Assembly (NCBI GenBank): GCA_902778995.1
Contig: CACYZW010000010.1
Location: 1-44,506, forward strand
Reading direction: 5' to 3'
DNA: 44,506 bases
Origin: an uncultured Eubacteriales bacterium
GTDB taxonomy: Bacteria > Bacillota > Clostridia > Christensenellales > Aristaeellaceae
Of the stretch, positions 1-6,706 are shown piece after piece. The translations under genes and the position numbers were made by a program. The notes under the pieces were generated by a model. The model saw only the letters and a program-made list of their open reading frames with translations, ran no database searches and had not been told where the DNA came from. The first letter of the stretch is position 1. Each line of letters begins with the position of its first letter.

Positions 1-99
1 GCGGACGGTTCAATCCTGCGGATTGAAGCGCCGCGCCTGTTCGAAGGGGGACCTGTCCCCCTTCGACAGTTACTGCGAAGCCGGAGGCTGAGCAGTAAC
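1..99. repeat. Three-hairpin dispersed repeat, left copy (inverted relative to right end)
   Basis: The first 99 bases are the reverse complement of 44392-44490 with one mismatch. The unit holds three stem-loops in a row: TTCAATCC/GGATTGAA (9-16 with 20-27), TCGAAGGGGGAC/GTCCCCCTTCGA with a two-base loop (41-52 with 55-66), and GTTACTGC/GCAGTAAC (69-76 with 92-99) enclosing AGCC/GGCT. It has no coding content. A REP- or MITE-like genomic repeat at which the assembly stopped is the simplest reading. Confidence 0.9.
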
Positions 100-139
100 A
101 AGGGGATAATCAAAATCTTTCAGAAGGTTGTCTCAAGGC

Positions 140-169
140 TGGACAAGGCGCTTTGCGGCGTGGTAAAAT
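140..169 (+). promoter_or_regulatory. Possible sigma-A promoter ahead of the Sir2 gene
   Basis: TGGACA (140-145), an 18-base spacer and TAAAAT (164-169) lie about 190 bases upstream of the Sir2 start. The match is moderate and the leader would be long. Apart from this and the repeat at 1-99, I see nothing definite in the 362-base stretch before the first gene. Confidence 0.35.
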
Positions 170-362
170 AGGGTCTGGCACACAGGCTCCGCGCCATGGC
201 GAACGGGGAGCGGATGCAATGCACAGGCAAGAAATGACACATTACAGCACAGTGCTCGCACGGGAAATCCAATAGGTGCGGAATGGCCCCGCTGAGGCGG
301 CGTTGCCCCCGCATCGCCGGCCCGTCGTTCAATGGCGCAGCGACGCAAAGGAGGAAGGCGCA

Positions 363-1127
363 ATGAAACACCCGTTCAATCGAATGACGGAAGATCAAAG
401 GCTTTCGGCCTTCCGGGTCATCCTCCAAAGCGCCTCCTCCGCCGTCTTCCTTGGCGGCGCGGGCGTATCCACGGAGAGCGGCATCCCGGATTTTCGCAGC
501 AGGGACGGCCTGTATCACAAGACGGAGAAGCGCTTCGCCCGCTATCAGCCGGAATACCTGCTCAGCTCTGAATGCCTGCGAAACGAGCCGGATGTATTCT
601 TTGATTACTATCGCTCCCACCTCGACGCCCGTTCCGTGAAGCCCAACGCCGCCCACCGCGTCCTCGCCAAGTGGGAAAGACAGGGGCGGCTCGCCGGCGT
701 CATCACGCAGAACATCGACGGGCTTCACCAGAAGGCAGGCAGCGTCAACGTACAGGAAATCCACGGCACGACATGGCGCAACCATTGCACCGTCTGCAAT
801 GCCGCCTACGGCGTGGATTTCATCTTCGAAAGCACCGGCAAGCCCCGGTGCCCGAAGTGCGGCGGCATGGTCAGACCGGACGTCACCCTCTACGGAGAAT
901 TTCTGCCGAAGGACGCCCACGATAAAGCCCGCCGTCTCATTCGTGACGCCGACCTGCTGATCATCGGCGGCACTTCCCTGCAGGTCGGTTCAGCGGCAGG
1001 GCTGGCGCGCCAGTTTACGGGCGGCCGCCTGGTGATCGTCAACAAGAGCAGGACGCTGATGGACGGCGAGGCGGATCTCGTCTTTCACGACAGCATCGGA
1101 AAGGTCCTGACGGAGGCAGACGCATGA
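363..1127 (+). CDS. Sir2-family NAD-dependent protein deacylase
   Basis: This 254-residue sirtuin removes acetyl or related acyl groups from lysines using NAD+, giving nicotinamide and O-acyl-ADP-ribose, in the cytoplasm. Visible motifs in order are the NAD-binding GAGVSTESGIPDFRS segment (about 32-46), TQNIDGLH (115-122), the catalytic HG at 134-135, a zinc ribbon with Cys142, Cys145, Cys163 and Cys166, and GTSLQV (203-208). The length is normal for a single-domain bacterial sirtuin. I chose the start at 363 because AAGGAGG lies just upstream; an in-frame ATG at 276 lacks such a site and would add a non-conserved tail. The next gene follows after 61 bases on the same strand and may be co-transcribed. 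There is no fused effector domain, so this looks like a housekeeping deacylase rather than a defence sirtuin. Confidence 0.93.
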   Translation: MKHPFNRMTEDQRLSAFRVILQSASSAVFLGGAGVSTESGIPDFRSRDGLYHKTEKRFARYQPEYLLSSECLRNEPDVFFDYYRSHLDARSVKPNAAHRVLAKWERQGRLAGVITQNIDGLHQKAGSVNVQEIHGTTWRNHCTVCNAAYGVDFIFESTGKPRCPKCGGMVRPDVTLYGEFLPKDAHDKARRLIRDADLLIIGGTSLQVGSAAGLARQFTGGRLVIVNKSRTLMDGEADLVFHDSIGKVLTEADA

Positions 1128-1188
1128 TGCCTCTGTCCGATGCCCCGCGGGAGGAAGCACCGGGCGGGCCGGCGGGACTGGTGGTAAA

Positions 1189-1938
1189 ATGAACGTCGAG
1201 CAGAGCGTATGTGCCGCGATTTGCCACGCGGACGGCATCAAGGCCAGGGAGATCGCCAGGCAGCTGAACCTCGACAGGCAGGCGGTAAACCGCATCCTGT
1301 TCCGCTCTCCCCTGCTCCAGGAGCTGTGCTATCAGGACAAGGATCATCGGTGGCACGGGATCATACGGCAGGCCAAGCCCCATACCGGCTTGTGGGAGTT
1401 CTCCGGTTATTACGGCACGGTGGCGGAATTTCTCGCCCTGTCGGAGGCGCAGTGGATGCAGCGCCTTACCGAAGGCTGCGACAGGATCGGGCGCAGCCTC
1501 AATGACCGGCGCGGGCTCTTCCACTCCTTCCGCGATTGCCGGGAACAGATGGCGAGGCTGTTTACCGACCTTGGCGGTATGATCGGGGATTGCTGCAGGG
1601 ACTGGGAAATCGCCTTCGAGTTCCGGCTGAAGAAGGGGCGCTATGTGCGCATTTACGCCGACGTGCTCGTGATTACGGAGGACAGGGTCTTCACCCTGGA
1701 ATTCAAAATGAAGGACACGGTCGATCCCCAGGAGGTGTCCCAGGCGGCGAAGTATGTCCCCTACCTGGAGATCGTATTCGGCCCGGACTATGAAGTGATT
1801 CCGGCGCTGGTGTTGACCGGGTCAAAGGAGCTGTTCGAGTTCGTTCCGATCGCCCAGCGGGACGCCGTCCTCCCGGTCTGCTCCGGGGATATGCTGTTCA
1901 ACGTGTTCGACGAATACCTGGGTTTTTTGACGCGGTAA
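1189..1938 (+). CDS. Unrecognised winged-helix plus PD-(D/E)XK-like nuclease-fold protein
   Basis: I do not recognise this 249-residue protein as a named family. The N-terminal 60 residues look like a winged helix-turn-helix (GIKAREIARQLNLDRQAVNR at 16-35, then a hydrophobic wing around WHGI). After a linker, residues 139-195 resemble a PD-(D/E)XK core: Glu140 or Glu144 in a helix, Asp158 in YADVLVI, Glu171-Phe-Lys173 on the next strand, and a following helix with Gln185 and Tyr189 (QAAKY). No signal peptide or membrane segment is visible. The ribosome binding site is weak (GGTGGTAAA). It sits 61 bases after the Sir2 gene and converges on the YjbR-like gene. A DNA-targeted nuclease or a regulator built on a nuclease fold are both possible; the fold call is by eye. 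Confidence 0.6.
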   Translation: MNVEQSVCAAICHADGIKAREIARQLNLDRQAVNRILFRSPLLQELCYQDKDHRWHGIIRQAKPHTGLWEFSGYYGTVAEFLALSEAQWMQRLTEGCDRIGRSLNDRRGLFHSFRDCREQMARLFTDLGGMIGDCCRDWEIAFEFRLKKGRYVRIYADVLVITEDRVFTLEFKMKDTVDPQEVSQAAKYVPYLEIVFGPDYEVIPALVLTGSKELFEFVPIAQRDAVLPVCSGDMLFNVFDEYLGFLTR

Positions 1939-1973
1939 AGGCGACCGCCCCCGATGAAGCGGTCTGAGACCGT

Positions 1974-2351
1974 TCAACGCCTTCCACGGCGCGGCTTGCT
2001 GGCCGTCAGCGCATAGCTGACGGCCAGAAGCATCTCAATTTCCCCGCGCCCCGCCGTGCCATCCAGCAGCGCCGTCAGCCACTTGTCCTTGTTCATGTGA
2101 TAGGCGGGAAGAAAGCCGGGCTTTCCCCGCAGCGAGCCGATCAGAAGGGGATCGCACTTGACGTTGAGGATGTCCACGCTTCCCGGCCCGGCGAGGCCAA
2201 GCGTCTCCCGGCGGATATTCATCGCCAGCGCAAACCATTTCCGATTGTCGACGTGGCGGAAGACGCAGCTCACGCCGTCGTCGGGAAAGGGAAAATCCGG
2301 CTCGACGCCATAGACATCGAATATGTATTTCACCAATTCCTGTCGATTCAT
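1974..2351 (-). CDS. MmcQ/YjbR-like protein
   Basis: A 125-residue protein with the pattern of the MmcQ/YjbR family, a small CyaY-like fold sometimes described as DNA-binding but of unclear role. Supporting features are the N-terminal MNRQELVKYIF, a central FRHVDNRKWFALAM strand pair, a VDILNVKCDP segment, and a near-terminal HMNKDKWLTALLDG motif leading into a helix with a basic tail (KPRRGRR). Family members are about 110-125 residues, so the length fits. The start at 2351 is chosen because the match begins there; the reading frame stays open further upstream but overlaps the ATPase gene. It is the last gene of a minus-strand run, 37 bases after the ATPase stop, and probably shares its transcript. 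Confidence 0.75.
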   Translation of the reverse strand: MNRQELVKYIFDVYGVEPDFPFPDDGVSCVFRHVDNRKWFALAMNIRRETLGLAGPGSVDILNVKCDPLLIGSLRGKPGFLPAYHMNKDKWLTALLDGTAGRGEIEMLLAVSYALTASKPRRGRR

Positions 2352-2388
2352 TTTTCCATATACCGCCGTTTCCTGTCCGGTGGCCGCC

Positions 2389-3861
2389 TCATGCCTCAAC
2401 CTCCCGGCGATACCCCTCGAAGCGGGCCGACGGATGCTTTGAAAGCAGCTCGGCGCAGGGCTTCGACGCCACAAGGTCGCTGGTCAGGTAGAGTATGGCG
2501 CTTCGCCCCTGGGGACACCGTTCAAGGGCCTGATAGGCATCCTCCACGCGTCGCGAAAGCCTCTCCCCCGCTTCAAAGCAGTCGGTTCGCGCGCCTTCGA
2601 CGCGCGCCCCTTCAAATTCGGAAAACCCGCCCCGCGCGTCGCCGGGCAGCTTCCGCCACTCGGCAACATCCGCCTCGAGGGCGGCGAGCACCGATTTTTC
2701 CCGGAATTCCTCCTCCGGCTTCATCACATCGTGGGCGACCTTGATCGCCATCGCCCCGCGCTTTTGCTCAAAGAACGCGCGGACCGCTTCCTCCAACGCA
2801 AATGCCCTGTCCCCGGGCATCAACGCTGCCAGCTCCGCCCTTCGCGCCAGGCGCTTGGCGGATTCCGAGAGCGCCTTCGCCGGAAGTTCGATTTCGTGGA
2901 ACAGCATGGCCGCCACGGCGAGGCATTGGGTGGACGGCCACGCGGCCATCGCCTCCGGATCGTCCAGCAGCAGCCCGGCCAGGGAAAATTCTTGGGAAAC
3001 GCCGCCAAAGTCGGCGTCCGCCTTTTCCGCAAAGTGGCGGAAGAGGTCGTAGTACAGCGCGAAGGATCGGGCGATTTCATCGTACTGGAGGTATTGCAGG
3101 CACCAGCTCTCATCCGTCCGGACGCCCTCCGCCTCGCAGGCGAAGAGCATCAGCGACATGTCCTCCCAGCCGCGGGCCGTCGCAAAGAGCAGCCCCCGGT
3201 CCGTCTCCGTTATTTTATAGAAGTGGTCGGGGTAGACGCTGAGATACGTCCTGACCGCAGGGTGTACGCCCTGCGCCACGGCGTAGTGCTGCCACACCGC
3301 CAGGTCCGCCGCCACGTCGATGCGCTTGACCCGATCCAGCGTGACCATGTCCAGCTCGCGCACGGACTTGTTGTACTCGGGCGGGTTGCCCGCCGCCACG
3401 ATGACCCAGTCCTCCGGCAGCGGCACGTTGCCGAAGGTCTTGTTTTGCAGCAGCTGGAGCATCACGGGGGTCAGGGTTTCCGACACGCAGTTGATCTCAT
3501 CGAGGAACAGTATGCCGCTGCGCTTCCCCGTGTCTTCCATGTGGTCGTAGATGGCGGCGACGATCTCGCTCATGGTGTACTCGGTGACGGAGCGCTCCAC
3601 CCCATCGTATACCTTTTTTGAGATGAAGGGAAGCCCAATGGCGCTCTGCCGGGTGTGGTGGGTCATCGAGTACGCCACCAGCCCGCAGCCGCACTCCGCC
3701 GCGATCTGCTTCATGATCGCTGTCTTGCCGATCCCCGGCGGGCCGATGAGCAGCACCGGGCGCTGCTTTTCCGGCGGGATGACGTGCGTCCCGTCGGGCC
3801 TGCGCCGGATATAGGCTCTGTATGTGCGGGCGATTTCAACCTTCGCTTCCTGTATGTTCAT
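2389..3861 (-). CDS. MoxR-type AAA+ ATPase
   Basis: A 490-residue AAA+ ATPase of the MoxR/AAA_5 type. The Walker A loop is GPPGIGKT (40-47), Walker B is ILFLDE (117-122), and sensor 1 is the Asn in AAGNPPEY (about 159). An arginine-rich LDRVKR follows near 175-180. The first 270 residues are the ATPase module; the rest is helical and unrecognised. MoxR ATPases act as chaperones that remodel or load cofactor onto partners, nearly always with a VWA-domain protein encoded beside them, as here. The start at 3861 has AGGAAGG nine bases upstream. The gene lies 68 bases after the VWA gene and 37 bases before the YjbR-like gene. The substrate cannot be told from sequence. Confidence 0.9.
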   Translation of the reverse strand: MNIQEAKVEIARTYRAYIRRRPDGTHVIPPEKQRPVLLIGPPGIGKTAIMKQIAAECGCGLVAYSMTHHTRQSAIGLPFISKKVYDGVERSVTEYTMSEIVAAIYDHMEDTGKRSGILFLDEINCVSETLTPVMLQLLQNKTFGNVPLPEDWVIVAAGNPPEYNKSVRELDMVTLDRVKRIDVAADLAVWQHYAVAQGVHPAVRTYLSVYPDHFYKITETDRGLLFATARGWEDMSLMLFACEAEGVRTDESWCLQYLQYDEIARSFALYYDLFRHFAEKADADFGGVSQEFSLAGLLLDDPEAMAAWPSTQCLAVAAMLFHEIELPAKALSESAKRLARRAELAALMPGDRAFALEEAVRAFFEQKRGAMAIKVAHDVMKPEEEFREKSVLAALEADVAEWRKLPGDARGGFSEFEGARVEGARTDCFEAGERLSRRVEDAYQALERCPQGRSAILYLTSDLVASKPCAELLSKHPSARFEGYRREVEA

Positions 3862-3929
3862 CCAATCGGTCCTTCCTGTGCGGCATGTCTGTCTTTCGCT
3901 CATGCGATTATTGTGGCGGGAGACTTTTT

Positions 3930-5276
3930 TTATTTATACATCGGCTCCAGGCACAGCGGCACGATCCACTTCGGAATGTTGTACCCCAGCGCCCTGCGGG
4001 TCGTGAACACAAAGGCCGTCTCGTAGGACGTCGGCTTCTGGGGGTATACCCCGTCGCCGTCGGTGAAATAGATGAGGCCCTTCAACCGCTTCAGCGCCCC
4101 GCCGCGCCGGAGCTTTTCCACCAGGTCGAACACCGGGGTAAAATTGGTGCCGCCCCGCCCCCTGACGACCAGGTCCTGCGCGTACCGTTTCCATGCCTCG
4201 ACGGAGCGTATCACCGCATGGGATTGCACGACCGCGTCGCATTGCACGATGTGGATCTCCATCTTTGAAAAGAAGCTGTCGTGTCGCATCAGCATGCGCT
4301 CGATCTCGGCGAGAAAACGCTCGACAACGGGGCGCGTGCAGGAGCCGGAGGTGTCGATGGCGATGACCAGCGCCTCCACCTTGAAGCTCTCGGTGTATTC
4401 CAGCGGCTCGATCATGGGCAGGTTGCCGTACCGCCGGAAGCCGTAGTAATAGGGGATATAATCGAAGCTGTCCATGTCCAGGCGCAGCTCCTCCCGGGTG
4501 GTGGAGAAGCGCCGCAGATACCTGGAAAAGTCGTACCTGCCCTCGGCCCTGAGCAGCATCTTCTCCTCCCGGCTGCCGGGGGCGAGTCCGAACCGCCCCG
4601 TCATGGCGCGACCCCCGGGTAATGCCTCCACGGAGGGCCAGCGGCTCTCCAGTGCCTCCGCCAGCCATTCGGCATAGGGCCGCCCCTCCGCTTCATCGAA
4701 AGGCGAAGCGCCCTGGCCTTCGCCCTCGCCGCGCGGTTCCGCCGCCACCATGGGCCCTTCCGGAAAAGCCACGGCTGCATCGCGCCGCGGGGCAGGCGCG
4801 TACCAGTAGCGATGGTCGTCCCGCCCAAAGCGGGCGTACAGCGGCTCCAGCTCGTCCCCGAACAGATCCATCAGCGCCCGGTACACCGCCCCCGCCGCCC
4901 CGGGATCGACGTCTTCCGGCAGCGCCTCCGCGATCTCCCGCCGGATCTGGGCGCCCTGTGCCGTGGGAAAAAGCTCCACGCGCAGGTATTCGGCGGACAT
5001 GTCGCAGGCAAGGCTCCACAGCGATTGGGCGACGCCCTCCGGCGCTATGGGATGGCGAAACAGGCAGTGCGTCAACAGGTGCGTCACCGCCGCCCAGTCG
5101 GGCATGCCGTCCGGCGCGTAGAACAGATGGACGCCGTCCGTGGCCAGGCCCCGCACGGCGTCGTTGGGAACGCGCGCCATCCGCTCGATGGGCGCTCTGA
5201 GAAAGGGCAGCGCCGCCCCCGCCCGAAACAGGCGGCGGGAGAGGGCGGCGGATGCGGGAGAAGCGTTGTTGTCCAT
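3930..5276 (-). CDS. VWA-domain protein, DUF2201-like (putative metallopeptidase relic)
   Basis: A 448-residue protein with two parts. The C-terminal third is a von Willebrand A domain with a full metal-ion-dependent adhesion site: DTSGS (308-312), Thr in GGTNF (about 377) and Asp in FTDGDG (about 406). The N-terminal part resembles the metallopeptidase-like region of DUF2201 proteins, but where those show an HExxH-type helix this one reads HLLTH (66-70), with Leu in place of the Glu, followed by an Asp in LACDMSAEY (about 92). It is therefore probably not an active peptidase of that class. The middle (about 130-250) is acidic and Pro/Gly-rich. It starts at 5276 behind GGAG. Its partner is the MoxR ATPase just downstream; the pair probably works as one chaperone unit. 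Confidence 0.85.
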   Translation of the reverse strand: MDNNASPASAALSRRLFRAGAALPFLRAPIERMARVPNDAVRGLATDGVHLFYAPDGMPDWAAVTHLLTHCLFRHPIAPEGVAQSLWSLACDMSAEYLRVELFPTAQGAQIRREIAEALPEDVDPGAAGAVYRALMDLFGDELEPLYARFGRDDHRYWYAPAPRRDAAVAFPEGPMVAAEPRGEGEGQGASPFDEAEGRPYAEWLAEALESRWPSVEALPGGRAMTGRFGLAPGSREEKMLLRAEGRYDFSRYLRRFSTTREELRLDMDSFDYIPYYYGFRRYGNLPMIEPLEYTESFKVEALVIAIDTSGSCTRPVVERFLAEIERMLMRHDSFFSKMEIHIVQCDAVVQSHAVIRSVEAWKRYAQDLVVRGRGGTNFTPVFDLVEKLRRGGALKRLKGLIYFTDGDGVYPQKPTSYETAFVFTTRRALGYNIPKWIVPLCLEPMYK

Positions 5277-5296
5277 ACATCACTCCGACGGCTATA

Positions 5297-5330
5297 ATTG
5301 AGAATCATGGGCCCGCCATTCATTCTCAAT
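5297..5330. repeat. Inverted repeat between GH1 and VWA genes
   Basis: ATTGAGAAT (5297-5305) pairs with ATTCTCAAT (5322-5330) across 16 bases. It lies just past the GH1 stop and before the VWA start. No T-run follows on the minus strand, so it may stabilise or partly terminate the glycosidase transcript rather than end it. Confidence 0.5.
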
Positions 5331-5344
5331 GCTCAATTTATAGA

Positions 5345-6691
5345 TCATGCTTTCAGGCTTTCCCCGTTCGTGGCGATGACCTGCGCATACCAGCGGGCGG
5401 AATCCTTGGGGATGCGCCTGAGGGTGGGATAATCCACGTAGATGATGCCGAAGCGCTCGTCGTATCCGTTGGCCCACTCGAAGTTGTCCAGGAAGCTCCA
5501 TTGCAGGTAGCCCTTCACCGGCGCGCCCTCGGCGATGGCCCTGGACAGCTCGGTCAGGTAGCGGTGCAGGAAGTCGATGCGCTTGGGGTCGTGTACCTGG
5601 CCGTCCCGGAAGATGATGTCGTTGCAGGACAGGCCGTTCTCGCTGATGATGAGGGGCAGGCCGTAGCGGCGGTACAGGAACAGCGGCCCGAAATGCATGA
5701 CCTCAGGGGTGATGGCCCACTTGCAGGCCGTGCGCTGGAAGCCGGGATAGCAGTCCACGTCCCTGCCCTCGGCATCCACCATGGTGCCGTTGTAGACGTT
5801 GACGCCGATGAAATCCGGGGCTTCCATGGCCGCCCAGTCGCTTTCGGGGATCGTGGCTGCAAACTTCCTGACCGCCTCGGGGGCGGATTCGTCGTAGCGG
5901 CGCAGCACCACGCTGTCCAGGATGATGTTGAAGTTGAAGGCCCAGCGCCCCGTCAGATCGAAGCAGGCCCGATAGGCGCTCTCCCGGTTCTCGGGGGTAT
6001 CCTCCTGGGGGTAGCACAGCCGTCCGCAGGGCACCAGTCCCACCAACGTCCCGGGATCGACGGCCTTGATGGCCCGCTGTGCCGCGCTGTGTGCCAGGGC
6101 GATGTTGTGGAACAGCCGGGCGATATCCTCGTCCGGGCAGCGCCAGCCGGGGGCCATCACGTCGGTATAGTAGCCCAGGGCGATGCACTGGGGCTCGTTG
6201 ATGGTCATGTATCGCCTGACCCGGCCCTTGAAGCGGCGGGCGATCACATCGGCATAGCGGGCGAAGATGTCCACGATCTCCCGGTTCAGCCAGCCGCCCC
6301 GGTATTGCAGGGCGCTGGGCAGATCCCAGTGGTACAGCGTGACCATCGGCTCAATGCCGTTTTCCAAAAGGCGGTTCACCAGATCGTCGTAATAGGCCAG
6401 GCCCGCCTCGTTCAGCGCGCCGTCGCCGTCGGGCATCACCCGCGCCCAGCTGATGGAAAAGCGGTAGGCCCGGATGTTGTGCTGCTTCATCAGCGCGATG
6501 TCCTCGGGATAGCGATGATAGCTGTCGCAGGCCACGTCGCCGTTGTCGTTGTTCTTCACGGGGCTGCCGCCGACGCGGTGGCAGAAGTCGTCCCAGATGT
6601 TCGGTCCCTTGCCGTCGGCGTTCCAGCCGCCCTCGCACTGGTAGGACGCGCAGGCCACGCCCCATGTAAAATCAGATGGAAAAAGCGCCAT
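5345..6691 (-). CDS. GH1 beta-glucosidase (family 1 glycoside hydrolase)
   Basis: A 448-residue retaining beta-glycosidase of family GH1, the usual length. It opens with FPSDFTWGVACASYQCEGG, typical of the family. The acid/base Glu166 is in TINEPQ and the nucleophile Glu351 is in ISENGLS. Other substrate-site motifs are HWDLP (121-125) and the SFLDNFEWANGY region near the C-terminus. There is no signal peptide, so it acts in the cytoplasm on imported disaccharides or short oligosaccharides, most likely cellobiose-type beta-glucosides. Substrate cannot be fixed from sequence because GH1 also holds beta-galactosidases and beta-mannosidases. It starts 15 bases after the GH3 stop behind AAGGAGG, so the two glycosidases form an operon. 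Confidence 0.95.
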   Translation of the reverse strand: MALFPSDFTWGVACASYQCEGGWNADGKGPNIWDDFCHRVGGSPVKNNDNGDVACDSYHRYPEDIALMKQHNIRAYRFSISWARVMPDGDGALNEAGLAYYDDLVNRLLENGIEPMVTLYHWDLPSALQYRGGWLNREIVDIFARYADVIARRFKGRVRRYMTINEPQCIALGYYTDVMAPGWRCPDEDIARLFHNIALAHSAAQRAIKAVDPGTLVGLVPCGRLCYPQEDTPENRESAYRACFDLTGRWAFNFNIILDSVVLRRYDESAPEAVRKFAATIPESDWAAMEAPDFIGVNVYNGTMVDAEGRDVDCYPGFQRTACKWAITPEVMHFGPLFLYRRYGLPLIISENGLSCNDIIFRDGQVHDPKRIDFLHRYLTELSRAIAEGAPVKGYLQWSFLDNFEWANGYDERFGIIYVDYPTLRRIPKDSARWYAQVIATNGESLKA

Positions 6692-6706
6692 GTATGTACC
6701 TCCTTA

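Noticed and set aside
276-362. Longer Sir2 start at 276
   Set aside because: The added residues are low in similarity to sirtuins, and the AAGGAGG site sits directly before 363.
363-1938. Sir2 plus nuclease-like protein as an anti-phage defence pair
   Set aside because: The sirtuin is a standard zinc-ribbon deacylase with no fused effector domain, and no other defence gene is near. The nuclease-like protein is kept as a separate finding without that claim.
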